NCBI RefSeq assembly: GCF_000620505.1
Contig: NZ_JIBC01000010.1
Span: 62,001 to 126,000, forward strand
DNA: 64,000 bases
Reading direction: 5' to 3'
From: Sulfitobacter sp. 20_GPM-1509m
GTDB taxonomy: Bacteria > Pseudomonadota > Alphaproteobacteria > Rhodobacterales > Rhodobacteraceae
The notes under the pieces were generated by a model, which saw only the letters and a program-made list of their open reading frames with translations, ran no database searches and was not told the DNA's origin. Of the stretch, positions 29,881-40,766 are shown one piece after another. The position numbers and the translations under genes are program-made. How positions within the stretch are numbered: position 1 is the first letter of the stretch; each line of letters starts with the position of its first letter.

Positions 29881-31443
29881 TCATTCCCACTCGATGGTGC
29901 CCGGAGGTTTCGAGGTGATGTCATAGGTCACCCGGTTGATCCCCGGCACTTCGTTGATAATCCGCGTGGCGGTTTCGCCAAGGAAATCGTGACTGAAGGG
30001 GTAATAGTCGGCGGTCATGCCGTCCACCGAAGTTACCGCGCGCAGCGCACAGGCAAAATCATAGGTGCGCCCGTCGCCCATCACGCCCACGGTGCGCACG
30101 GGAAGGATGGCAACGAAGGCCTGCCAGATTTCGTCGTACAGCCCATGCTTGCGGATCTGGTCGATATAGACCGCATCCGCCTCGCGCAGGATGTCCAGCT
30201 TGGCGCGGGTGATCTCGCCGGGGCAGCGGATCGCCAGACCCGGACCGGGGAAGGGGTGACGCCCGATAAAGCTGTCGGGCAGACCCAGTTCGCGGCCCAA
30301 TGCGCGCACCTCGTCCTTGAACAGTTCGCGCAGCGGTTCGACCAGCTTCATGTTCATCCGCTCGGGCAGGCCGCCGACGTTGTGGTGCGATTTGATGGTG
30401 ACCGAGGGGCCGCCGGAAAACGACACGCTTTCGATCACGTCGGGGTACAGCGTGCCCTGTGCCAGGAAATCCGCGCCGCCGATCTGCTTGGCGTATTTCT
30501 CGAACACGTCGATGAACAGACCGCCGATAATCTTGCGCTTGGTCTCGGGGTCGCTGACGCCGTCCAGCTTGCCCAGGAACAGTTCGGATTCGTCGGCGTG
30601 GATCAGCGGCAGGTTGTAATGCTCGCGGAACATGCCGACGACCTGTTCGCTTTCGTTTTTGCGCATCAACCCGTGATCGACATAGACGCAAGTCAGCTGC
30701 TCGCCGATGGCCTCGTGGATCAGCACGGCAGCGACCGAGCTGTCTACGCCGCCCGAAAGCGCGCAGATCACCTTGCCGTCGCCGACCTGCTCGCGGATGC
30801 GCGCGATGGCTTCCTCGCGGTAGGCGTCCATGGTCCAGTCGCCTTTGAAACCCGCCAGTTTGACAAAGTTCTGGTACAGCGTCTTGCCGTTGGGGGTGTG
30901 GTGCACCTCGGGGTGGAACTGCACGGCAAAGAAATTGCGGTCGGTGTCCGCCGTGATCGCAAAGGGTGCGTTGGGCGAGGTGCCGTAGACTTCGAAGCCG
31001 GGGGCCAGCGCGCTGACGTGGTCGCCGTGGCTCATCCAGACCTGTTCGCGGTCCTCCAGGAACCAGCCGTTCAGCCAGTCCAGCGGTTTGGCGCCCTTGG
31101 AGACATAGGCGCGGCCAAATTCGGCGGTGCCGTGGCCGCGTTCGACTTTGCCGCCCAGGCAATGCATCATCACCTGCTGGCCGTAGCAAATGCCAAGGAT
31201 CGGCACACCCAGGTCAAAGACCGACATGGGCGGCATCGGCGCACCCTCGGCAAACACCGAAGACGGCCCGCCCGAGAAGATCACGGCCTTGGGCGCGAAG
31301 TCTTCCAGAAAGGCATCCGTCACGGTGTTGAACGGGTGGATTTCGCAATAGACATTCAGTTCGCGCAGGCGACGCGCAATCAGCTGCGTTACCTGGCTGC
31401 CGAAGTCGATGATCAGGAGGCGGTCATGGGAGCTTTGTTTCAT
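29881..31443 (-). CDS. guaA: GMP synthase (glutamine-hydrolysing)
   Basis: Converts XMP to GMP with glutamine and ATP. The 520 residues have an N-terminal class I amidotransferase ([15 protein letters not shown] with the catalytic Cys, [10 protein letters not shown] with His-Glu), the ATP-pyrophosphatase PP-loop ([13 protein letters not shown]) and the C-terminal dimer domain ending with the invariant PPGTIEWE. An AGGT site precedes the ATG. The gene stands alone, without guaB next to it. Confidence 0.98.
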   Translation of the reverse strand: MKQSSHDRLLIIDFGSQVTQLIARRLRELNVYCEIHPFNTVTDAFLEDFAPKAVIFSGGPSSVFAEGAPMPPMSVFDLGVPILGICYGQQVMMHCLGGKVERGHGTAEFGRAYVSKGAKPLDWLNGWFLEDREQVWMSHGDHVSALAPGFEVYGTSPNAPFAITADTDRNFFAVQFHPEVHHTPNGKTLYQNFVKLAGFKGDWTMDAYREEAIARIREQVGDGKVICALSGGVDSSVAAVLIHEAIGEQLTCVYVDHGLMRKNESEQVVGMFREHYNLPLIHADESELFLGKLDGVSDPETKRKIIGGLFIDVFEKYAKQIGGADFLAQGTLYPDVIESVSFSGGPSVTIKSHHNVGGLPERMNMKLVEPLRELFKDEVRALGRELGLPDSFIGRHPFPGPGLAIRCPGEITRAKLDILREADAVYIDQIRKHGLYDEIWQAFVAILPVRTVGVMGDGRTYDFACALRAVTSVDGMTADYYPFSHDFLGETATRIINEVPGINRVTYDITSKPPGTIEWE

Positions 31444-31653
31444 GCAGACCTGTTAAGGCTGCGCGCCGCCTGTGGCAAGCGTCTGACGGGTTCTGGCGGC
31501 GCGGGGCGGTGTAAAATTTGCGCCCGAATGCGGTCACAGCGCGCGATATGTCGCTTTTTGCCCTTGGCTGCCGTTCAGGGCGTGCGTTCGGGCATGGTGC
31601 TGGGCTAATCAGCGGGTCAAGACAAGCACCCGCACAGACGAGGGAATGGAATC

Positions 31654-33201
31654 ATGACGGATACAGCAGCAACCGGACGGCGTGGACGCGGGGGCGGCGG
31701 AGCCGCACGGCGCGCAGAGCGCAGCGCAGTGTCGTTCGAGACAGCCAAGTATATCGAACGCAACATTCCCAACCTCGATATCCTGAACGAAGAAGCGTTG
31801 CAGATCATCGAGGCCAATGCCGAGACGATCCTCGAAGAGATCGGCGTCAACTTTCCCGACAACCCGGCTGCGTTGCAGCGCTGGCGTGATGCCGGTGCGC
31901 AAGTGGACGGCGAACGGGTGCGCATTCCCAAGGGGCTGGCACGCGAACTGTGCAAGACCGCGCCCAGCGAATACACCCAGCACGCCCGCAACCCCGAGCG
32001 CAATGTCGTGGTCGGCGGCCGCAATCTGGTTCTGGCGCCGGTCTATGGCCCGCCCTTTGTGCGCGACGCCGCTGGTGGCCGTCGCTATGCGACGCTGGCG
32101 GATTTCCAGAAGTTCGTGAAGCTGGCCTATATGTCGAAATGGCTGCACCATTCGGGCGGCACCGTGTGCGAACCCACCGACATTCCGGTGAACAAGCGTC
32201 ACCTGGACATGCTTTATGCCCACATGACCCTGTCGGACAAACCGTTCATGGGGTCGGTCACCGAACCCAGCCGCGCGCAGGATTCGGTGGACATGTGCGG
32301 CGTGCTGTTCGGCGAAGACTTTGTTCAGCAGAACACCGTGATGACCTCGCTGATCAACATCAACTCGCCCATGACATTCGACGACGTCATGATGGGCGCG
32401 CTGGAAGTCTATGCAAAGAACAACCAGGCCTGCATCATCTCGCCCTTTATCGTGGGTGGCGCCATGGCGCCGGTGTCGGTCATGGGCACGCTGACGCAGG
32501 TGCTGGCCGAAGTTCTGGCGGGCATCGCCTATAGCCAGCTGTGCCGCAAGGGTGCGCCGGTGATCTTCGGGGCCTTCGTCACCTCGATCGACATGAACTC
32601 GGGCGCGCCGACCTTTGGCACACCCGAAGCGGCACACATCACTTATGGCGCGGGCCAACTGGCACGGCGCATGGGGCTGCCGTTCCGCTCGGCGGGATCG
32701 TTCTGCGGATCGAAGCTGCCGGATGCGCAGGCGGCTTATGAGACATCGAACTCGCTGAACATGGGTCTGTTGTCGGGTGTGAACTTCATGCTGCACGCCT
32801 GCGGATGGCTGGAGGGGGGGCTGGTGTCTTCTTTCGAGAAATTCGTGATGGACGCCGACCAGCTTGGCACGCTGCATCATCTGGCCAAAGGCGTTCAGAT
32901 TGACGAGAACGCCCAAGCCATGGATGCGATCCGCGAAGTCGGTCCGGGTGGCCACTATCTGGGGTGCGCCCATACGCAGGCGAATTTCAAATCCGCCTTC
33001 TGGAAGTCCGATTTGCTGGACTACAAACCCTTCGAGACATGGCAGGACGAAGGCGCGCGCGACACGCAGGCGCTGGCGACCGTACGTGTCGAAAAGATGC
33101 TGAACGATTACCAGCAACCGCCGATTGATCCCGCGATTGTCGAGGCGCTGGATGCCTTTGTGGCCAAACGCAAGGCAGCCGAGCCCGATTCGTTCATGTA
33201 A
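31654..33201 (+). CDS. trimethylamine methyltransferase family protein, non-pyrrolysine MttB homologue
   Basis: The 515-residue TIM-barrel protein aligns in pattern with MttB: LNEEALQIIEANAETILEEIGV near the start, then GSVTEPSRAQDSVDM, SPFIVGGAMAPVSVMG and HACGWLEGGLVSSFEKFV. There is no in-frame amber codon, so it lacks pyrrolysine. Non-Pyl members include MtgB, which demethylates glycine betaine onto a corrinoid protein. Roseobacters carry several copies. No corrinoid protein or reductive activator gene is adjacent, so the substrate and methyl acceptor are unknown. A Gly/Arg-rich N-terminal tail (about 8-20) is unusual. Confidence 0.85.
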   Translation: MTDTAATGRRGRGGGGAARRAERSAVSFETAKYIERNIPNLDILNEEALQIIEANAETILEEIGVNFPDNPAALQRWRDAGAQVDGERVRIPKGLARELCKTAPSEYTQHARNPERNVVVGGRNLVLAPVYGPPFVRDAAGGRRYATLADFQKFVKLAYMSKWLHHSGGTVCEPTDIPVNKRHLDMLYAHMTLSDKPFMGSVTEPSRAQDSVDMCGVLFGEDFVQQNTVMTSLININSPMTFDDVMMGALEVYAKNNQACIISPFIVGGAMAPVSVMGTLTQVLAEVLAGIAYSQLCRKGAPVIFGAFVTSIDMNSGAPTFGTPEAAHITYGAGQLARRMGLPFRSAGSFCGSKLPDAQAAYETSNSLNMGLLSGVNFMLHACGWLEGGLVSSFEKFVMDADQLGTLHHLAKGVQIDENAQAMDAIREVGPGGHYLGCAHTQANFKSAFWKSDLLDYKPFETWQDEGARDTQALATVRVEKMLNDYQQPPIDPAIVEALDAFVAKRKAAEPDSFM

Positions 33202-33219
33202 ATGATATGCGCATCGCCC

Positions 33220-33507
33220 CTAGCTTTGGGCGGTGCGCATGATCCGCGCCTCGGCGACGATGGCGATCAGAACTTCGATGTGCCGCGTCAGGCAATAGGC
33301 GGCATCATCCCCCTTGCGTTGGGCATTCAGCGCCGACTCCATTTCCATCAACTGCATCAGCGCGGCCCCGTAACGGGGCAGTTTGCCGTAACCCAACAGG
33401 CGCGGCAGATGCACCTCGCGGCGATAGTCCTGGGCGCCGAAACGGGCGGCCCGCATCAACAGGCGCGGGCGGTGAATGGCGGAAAGCATCGACAGGATAT
33501 CTTGCAT
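33220..33507 (-). CDS. DUF6477 family protein
   Basis: A 95-residue protein of a family restricted to Rhodobacterales: MQDILSMLSAIHRPRLLMRA, YRREVHLPRLLG and ARKGDDAAY-like positions are its conserved parts (here AQRKGDDAAYCLTRHIEVLI). It is predicted helical and cytoplasmic, with no known function. A strong AAAGGAG site lies before the ATG; upstream in-frame residues up to 33609 are rejected. It is divergent from the DUF6456 gene. Confidence 0.75.
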   Translation of the reverse strand: MQDILSMLSAIHRPRLLMRAARFGAQDYRREVHLPRLLGYGKLPRYGAALMQLMEMESALNAQRKGDDAAYCLTRHIEVLIAIVAEARIMRTAQS

Positions 33508-33641
33508 GGGGTGGCTCCTTTGCAATGACAGAACATCGGGCCGGGATCTGACCGGCAGGTCGCCACAGTGGCACAGCCAGAACGGGTGTTGCGCGTTGCG
33601 CGCGAGCACCGTTCGGCGTCTTCACCTCAGTTTATCTTTTG

Positions 33642-33658
33642 GAAACAATGATTGTTTC
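33642..33658. promoter_or_regulatory. 17-bp perfect palindrome between divergent DUF6477 and DUF6456 genes
   Basis: GAAACAATGATTGTTTC is symmetrical around a central G. It lies 134 bp from the DUF6477 start and 95 bp from the DUF6456 start and looks like an operator for a dimeric regulator. No other copy was seen in the window. Confidence 0.45.
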
Positions 33659-33753
33659 ACCGGCAATTTGTTAAGGAATGAGTAACAACTGCACCTCAAG
33701 GTTGTGGGGATAAGTCTGTGGATAACCAAGCAGACGTCGCTCAGGGGAAAATT

Positions 33754-34917
33754 ATGAGGATGGACCGATTTTCGGATCAACAACCGCGTATTGCCGACAC
33801 TCCGGGTTGGGTGCCCAAGGCTGCGCGGACCTATTTGGCACATACAGAAGCAGGGCTGACCATCAGGGAGCTGGCGCGCATTTCGGGGTGCCACGCGTCA
33901 ACGGTGTTGCGGCAGGTCAGGCGGTTGGAAAGCCGTCGTGACGATCCTTTGGTCGATGCTGCCCTGCAGACGCTGGGCGCCCGGTTCTTCCGCCGAAAGA
34001 CCCCCAGGGACATTGCCAGAGTTGCTGTCGAACAATGTGATTTTGAACATAAGGACGCCCCGAAGATGAACCAGATCTACAGGAAACACGACACGCCGGA
34101 TGCCGACCCGCTGACGCAGGACGCGCGGCGTGTGTTGCGGCGGATGTGCGAAAAGGGCGCGGTTCTGGCCGTTGCCGGCGACATGGACAAAGCCGTCGTG
34201 GTGCGGGACGGGACCACGCGTACGGCGGTGGTGGACCGGACGGTGGCCGAAGCGATGGCGCTGAAGGACTGGATCGCACCGGACGGGCAGGGGCGGATCA
34301 TACGATACCGTATCACGGCGGTCGGGCGTCAGGCACTGACACGCATGATCCGTGCGGCAGGCGAAGAGGATCTGGCCGAAGGCTTTGCCGAAGCACCGGC
34401 GGCTTTTGCAGGGGCAAGCCGGGTGCCGGACGACGATGCGTTGAACGATGACAGCAACGTCGGAGCCGCGCGGCGGATGCGCTACAGCCTGTCGGAATCG
34501 CCCCTCACCGCATTGGCGCGGCGGCGTGACAAGGACGGCACGCAGTTTCTCGGCAGCGATCTTGTGCGCGCGGGCGAGCGGCTGCGCGAGGATTTCGAGC
34601 TTGCCAATATGGGGCCGAACGTCACGCAGAACTGGGAAAGGTTCCTGACCGGTGGCGTGCGGGGCAGCGGTGCGTCCGACGGCGGCACAGGTCCCGAGGC
34701 CGCACGCAGGCGTGTGTCGGCGGCACTGGCCGATCTGGGGCCGGGGTTGTCGGATGTCGTGCTGCGCTGCTGTTGCTATCTGGAAGGTCTGGAGACTGCT
34801 GAAAAGCGGCTTGGCTGGTCGGCGCGGTCGGGCAAGATCGTGTTGAGGATCGCGTTGATGCGGCTGAAGCGGCATTATGATGCGGTCTCAGGTGCAGGCG
34901 GCGGGCTGATCGGCTAG
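33754..34917 (+). CDS. DUF6456 helix-turn-helix protein
   Basis: The 387-residue product has an N-terminal helix-turn-helix (LTIRELARISGCHASTVLRQVRRL), a basic middle part and a C-terminal DUF6456 domain (SPLTALARRRDKDGTQFLGSD, then LVRAGERLREDFELANM, and a VVLRCCCYLEGLETAEKRLGW tail). It is probably a DNA-binding regulator common to Rhodobacterales with no assigned regulon. I chose ATG 33754 behind AGGGGA; a GTG at 33718 within a DnaA-box-like TGTGGATAA is in frame upstream. Confidence 0.75.
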   Translation: MRMDRFSDQQPRIADTPGWVPKAARTYLAHTEAGLTIRELARISGCHASTVLRQVRRLESRRDDPLVDAALQTLGARFFRRKTPRDIARVAVEQCDFEHKDAPKMNQIYRKHDTPDADPLTQDARRVLRRMCEKGAVLAVAGDMDKAVVVRDGTTRTAVVDRTVAEAMALKDWIAPDGQGRIIRYRITAVGRQALTRMIRAAGEEDLAEGFAEAPAAFAGASRVPDDDALNDDSNVGAARRMRYSLSESPLTALARRRDKDGTQFLGSDLVRAGERLREDFELANMGPNVTQNWERFLTGGVRGSGASDGGTGPEAARRRVSAALADLGPGLSDVVLRCCCYLEGLETAEKRLGWSARSGKIVLRIALMRLKRHYDAVSGAGGGLIG

Positions 34918-34944
34918 GCCGCGCCAGTCGTCGGTCGGGGTGCC

Positions 34945-35006
34945 TTTTGGGGGCCAGCCCCCGCGCCTTGCGGCGCTCCCCCGGAGTTTATCTGGCAAGA
35001 TGAAGC
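34945..35006. repeat. dispersed GC-rich palindromic repeat, copy A
   Basis: Read on the minus strand it is CTTCATCTTGCC, a short gap, AAACTCCGGGGGA, an inner GCGCC.../GGCGC stem and then GGGGGC...GCCCCC. It is the same unit as 39425-39484 and 52825-52883 and lies 3' of the DUF6456 gene. Confidence 0.75.
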
Positions 35007-35024
35007 CGAAGTGCCATGACAAAA

Positions 35025-35053
35025 GGGCGCCCCGGTGGTGAACCGGAACGCCC
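35025..35053 (-). terminator. terminator of katG
   Basis: GGGCG(CC)CCGG pairs with CCGG(AA)CGCCC across a 7-nt loop. The minus-strand continuation is TTTTGTC. It lies 21 bp past the katG stop. Confidence 0.65.
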
Positions 35054-35073
35054 CATGATTGCGGTGGTGGTGA

Positions 35074-37560
<2,487 letters not shown>

Positions 37561-38508
37561 ATGCGCGATCTGAAAATTCCCGAGCAACGCCACCCTGAAA
37601 AGGCGCGTCGTCCCGACAATCCGCAGCCGAAGAAACCGGACTGGATTCGCGTCAAGGCGCCGGGCGGCAAGGGCTATGCCGAGACGCGCAAGATCATGCG
37701 CGACAACAACCTGACCACGGTCTGCGAAGAGGCGGGATGCCCCAACGTCGGCGAATGCTGGTCGCAAGGACACGCCACCATGATGATCATGGGCGAGGTC
37801 TGCACCCGCGCCTGTACCTTCTGCAACATCGCCACCGGCAAACCGCCCGAGGCGCTGGACGCGTTCGAGCCGGGCCGCGTGGCCCATGCGGTCGAGAAAC
37901 TGGGGCTGAACCATGTGGTCATCACCAGCGTGGACCGCGATGACGTGACCGATGGCGGGGCAGATCACTTTGCCCAGACCATCCGCGCCATCCGCCACCG
38001 CAGCCCCGGCACCACAATCGAGATCCTGACGCCGGACTTTATCCGCTGCGATCCTTCCGTTTTGGAAGTCGTGGTCGAGGCGCGCCCCGATGTGTTCAAC
38101 CACAACCTTGAAACCGTGCCGGGCCTGTACCCCGAAGTGCGCCCCGGTGCGCGCTATTTCCACAGTCTGCGCCTGTTGCAGCGGGTCAAGGAACTGGACC
38201 CGACCATGTTCACCAAATCGGGCATCATGGTGGGTCTGGGCGAGGATCGTCAGGCCGTGATGCAGGTCATGGAAGACATGCGCGCCGCCGACATCGACTT
38301 TCTGACCATCGGGCAATATCTGCAGCCCACACCCAAGCACCACCGTGTGGACCGCTTTGTGCACCCGGACGAGTTTGCAGCCTATGAAAAGGCAGCTTAC
38401 GGCAAGGGGTTCCTGATGGTGTCGGCCACACCGCTGACCCGCTCGTCCTATCACGCCGGTGATGATTTTGCGCGGCTGCGGGCTGCGCGGCTGGCGAAGT
38501 TTGGATAA
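37561..38508 (+). CDS. lipA: lipoyl synthase LipA
   Basis: Radical SAM enzyme that inserts two sulfurs into octanoyl chains on lipoate-dependent enzymes. The 315 residues have the auxiliary cluster motif [12 protein letters not shown], the radical SAM motif CTRACTFC, and the C-terminal RSSY motif in [12 protein letters not shown] whose serine ligates the auxiliary cluster. It is divergent from katG. Confidence 0.97.
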   Translation: MRDLKIPEQRHPEKARRPDNPQPKKPDWIRVKAPGGKGYAETRKIMRDNNLTTVCEEAGCPNVGECWSQGHATMMIMGEVCTRACTFCNIATGKPPEALDAFEPGRVAHAVEKLGLNHVVITSVDRDDVTDGGADHFAQTIRAIRHRSPGTTIEILTPDFIRCDPSVLEVVVEARPDVFNHNLETVPGLYPEVRPGARYFHSLRLLQRVKELDPTMFTKSGIMVGLGEDRQAVMQVMEDMRAADIDFLTIGQYLQPTPKHHRVDRFVHPDEFAAYEKAAYGKGFLMVSATPLTRSSYHAGDDFARLRAARLAKFG

Positions 38509-38536
38509 GACAGAGAGCGCCGCGGCGCGGGTGCGG

Positions 38537-39424
38537 ATGATCGGGGTTTTCTTCGGTCTGTCCGCTGTTGTGATGTGGGCGCTGTATTTCGTCTATGCCC
38601 GCGATGCCGCGCAGGCGGGATTGCTGCCCATCGACATTATTCTGCTGCGCTATGGTGTGGCGGGGCTGATCCTGCTGCCCTGGCTCTTGCGCAAGGGATT
38701 GCGGGATCTGGGCGGCATCGGCTGGGGACGGGGCGTTGTGCTGGCGATCATCGTCGGACCGCTGTTCCTGATGTTCGGCGCGGGCGGCTTTTTGTTTGCG
38801 CCATTGGCCCATGGAGCCGTGATCCAACCCTCGACCGCGGCCCTTGTGGCCACCGCCGTGGCGATCCTGTTTCTGGGGGAAAAGCTGCACGCGGCACGGA
38901 TCGCGGGCATCGCCATGGTGCTGGGTGGTATCGCGCTGATTTCACTGGTGGGCTCCAGCGCCAGCGAGCCGGACGCGTGGAAGGGTCACCTGATGTTCAT
39001 GGCCGCAGGTGGGTGCTGGGCAACCTTCACCATCCTGTTGCGGCGATGGCAGATGGGCGCGATTGCCGCGACCGCAGCCGCTTCGGTCCTGTCCGCGGTT
39101 GTCGTGGTGCCGGGCGTGCTGATTTTTGGCACGCTGGACCGGCTTGCCGCACTGCCCGTGGAAACGTTGATCGTGCAAATCGTCGTGCACGGTGTGATGG
39201 CGGGTGTTCTGGCAATGGTGGCCTATGCGCGCTCGGTCGCACTGCTGGGGGTTGGCTCTGCCGCGCTGTTTCCTGCGGTCGTGCCTGCCGTGGCGCTGAT
39301 TCTGGGCATTCCGCTTGCAGGGGAAATCCCCACGGCCCCCGAATGGCTGGGGGCTGTTATGGCGACCACCGGCCTTGCCGTGGCGCTGGGGGGCATTCCG
39401 GGCCTGCGGCGCGCGGGCGCCTGA
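38537..39424 (+). CDS. EamA/DMT-family transporter
   Basis: A 295-residue inner membrane protein with ten hydrophobic segments in two EamA repeats (FFGLSAVVMWALYFVYARD and MFMAAGGCWATFTILLRRW as repeat starts; VATAVAILFLGEKLHAARIA and LILGIPLAGEIPTAPEW as characteristic ends). Transport direction and substrate are unknown. It follows lipA by 28 bp. The start at MIGVFFGLS lacks a clear ribosome site; a TTG or GTG slightly upstream is possible. Confidence 0.83.
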   Translation: MIGVFFGLSAVVMWALYFVYARDAAQAGLLPIDIILLRYGVAGLILLPWLLRKGLRDLGGIGWGRGVVLAIIVGPLFLMFGAGGFLFAPLAHGAVIQPSTAALVATAVAILFLGEKLHAARIAGIAMVLGGIALISLVGSSASEPDAWKGHLMFMAAGGCWATFTILLRRWQMGAIAATAAASVLSAVVVVPGVLIFGTLDRLAALPVETLIVQIVVHGVMAGVLAMVAYARSVALLGVGSAALFPAVVPAVALILGIPLAGEIPTAPEWLGAVMATTGLAVALGGIPGLRRAGA

Positions 39425-39484
39425 TCTTCATCTTGCAGGATAAACTCCGGGGGAGACGCGATAGCGTCGGGGGCAGAGCCCCCT
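39425..39484. repeat. dispersed GC-rich palindromic repeat, copy B
   Basis: Starts TCTTCATCTTGC at the EamA stop, then AAACTCCGGGGGA, an inner GACGC/GCGTC stem and GGGGGC...GCCCCC. It shares this layout with copies A and C. Confidence 0.75.
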
Positions 39485-39523
39485 AAATGAAAAGATTTCG
39501 ATGGCCCCTTATGCCCCCGACCT

Positions 39524-39691
39524 TCAGGGCCGCGCGCGCGTTGCCGTGGCCCAGTCGGGCCACCAGCCCAGTTTCTCGATGCCCCAGATCATCAGCAAAA
39601 CCGCGATGATCCCGAACACCAGCTTCACCCGCGCCGACGACGGCGGGTTGCGCGCCCAGCGGGCCATGCGCACGAACCAGATGGGGTTCAT
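39524..39691 (-). CDS. 55-residue conserved-type membrane protein coupled to hpt
   Basis: The product is [20 protein letters not shown], then a single membrane segment ([20 protein letters not shown]) and a short polar tail. I recall similar short proteins in Rhodobacterales, but no function. The ATG overlaps the hpt stop (ATGA), so translation is coupled. An overlapping frame covering 39483-39782 is a shadow. Confidence 0.7.
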   Translation of the reverse strand: MNPIWFVRMARWARNPPSSARVKLVFGIIAVLLMIWGIEKLGWWPDWATATRARP

Positions 39692-40224
39692 GTAAAGCGC
39701 ACCTTGCCGATATAGCCGAGGTTGCGGTTGCGTTGGGCAAAGTCGATGCCGTAGCCCACGACAAACTCGTCCGGGATTTCAAAGCCGGTCCAATCCGCTT
39801 TCATGTCGATCTCGCGGCGGTCGGGCTTGTCCAGCAGGGCAATGGATTTCAGCCGTGCAGGTGCGCGCGACCGCAGCAGGTTGACCACGTGGTGCAACGT
39901 GTGGCCTGTGTCCACGATGTCCTCGACCACCAGCACGTCGCGGCCTTCGATGGCACCGCGCAGGTCCTTGAGGATACGCACCTCGCGGCTGGATTCCATC
40001 GCATCGCCATAAGAGGACGCTTCAAGGAAATCGACCTCGATCGGCAGGTCCAGCTCGCGCACAAGGTCCGCAATGAACACGAACGACCCGCGCAACAGCC
40101 CCACGACCACCAGCTTGTCGGTGCCGTTGAATTCCGCCTGAATCTCAGCGCACAGCTCTTCGATCCGCGCGGCAATCATCTTTGCGGAAATCATCTGGTC
40201 GATCACATAAGGCCGGTCCGGCAT
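39688..40224 (-). CDS. hpt: hypoxanthine phosphoribosyltransferase
   Basis: Purine salvage enzyme that joins hypoxanthine or guanine to PRPP. The 178 residues have the PRPP motif [14 protein letters not shown], the flexible-loop region [13 protein letters not shown] and the base-binding [19 protein letters not shown]. The start after AAGGGGAACGCC gives the normal length; the extension to 40281 is rejected. It is divergent from the COQ10-like gene. Confidence 0.93.
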   Translation of the reverse strand: MPDRPYVIDQMISAKMIAARIEELCAEIQAEFNGTDKLVVVGLLRGSFVFIADLVRELDLPIEVDFLEASSYGDAMESSREVRILKDLRGAIEGRDVLVVEDIVDTGHTLHHVVNLLRSRAPARLKSIALLDKPDRREIDMKADWTGFEIPDEFVVGYGIDFAQRNRNLGYIGKVRFT

Positions 40225-40294
40225 GGCGTTCCCCTTGAACTCAGGACTGTTTCGTAACACATGGGCCTGAACCCTTGCCATAACTCATAGCGTG

Positions 40295-40738
40295 ATGCCG
40301 ACACATTCCGAAACCCGTTTCCTGCCTTATACCGCCCAACAGATGTATGATCTGGTGGCCGATGTCGGGTCTTATCCGCAGTTCCTGCCGTGGTGTGCCG
40401 CCGCGCGCGTCAAATCGACCACCGATCAGGGCGATCATACGGTGATGGAGGCCGATCTGGTCATCAGCTTCAAGGTGTTCCGCGAACGGTTCACCAGCCG
40501 CGTGGTGCTGTGGCCGGATGCGCATAAGATCGACACCGAATATCTGGACGGTCCGTTTCGCTATATGAAATCGAACTGGGCGTTTTCGGATGTGACAGGC
40601 GGCTGCGACGTGTCGTTCTTTGTCGATTTCGAGTTTCGCAATCGCGTGTTGCAGGGCATCATCGGGGTCGTGTTCAACGAAGCAATGCAGCGGATCGTGC
40701 GCGCATTTGAACGGCGGGCGGCTGAACTCTACAGCTAG
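40295..40738 (+). CDS. COQ10/RatA-type ubiquinone-binding protein
   Basis: The 147-residue protein has the START/Bet v1 fold pattern of COQ10: THSETRFLPYTAQQMYDLVADVGSYPQFLPWCAAARV at the start and GIIGVVFNEAMQRIVRAFERRA in the last helix. Bacterial members are called RatA, but in alphaproteobacteria a role as ubiquinone chaperone in respiration fits better. A GTG directly precedes the chosen ATG. Confidence 0.88.
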   Translation: MPTHSETRFLPYTAQQMYDLVADVGSYPQFLPWCAAARVKSTTDQGDHTVMEADLVISFKVFRERFTSRVVLWPDAHKIDTEYLDGPFRYMKSNWAFSDVTGGCDVSFFVDFEFRNRVLQGIIGVVFNEAMQRIVRAFERRAAELYS

Positions 40739-40766
40739 GCGGCCTTCCACAAGAGGAGATCGTCCG

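Noticed and set aside
30059-31189. 376-residue open frame inside guaA on the same strand
   Set aside because: Arg/Pro/His-rich translation typical of a shifted frame in GC-rich DNA. guaA in the other frame is complete, with all motifs.
31444-31653. Small gene or RNA between guaA and the MttB-like gene
   Set aside because: I saw no convincing frame with a ribosome site and no strong hairpin or terminator.
33690-33730. Chromosome replication origin
   Set aside because: Only one clear DnaA box (TGTGGATAA) is present, with no cluster, no AT-rich unwinding element and no origin-linked genes.
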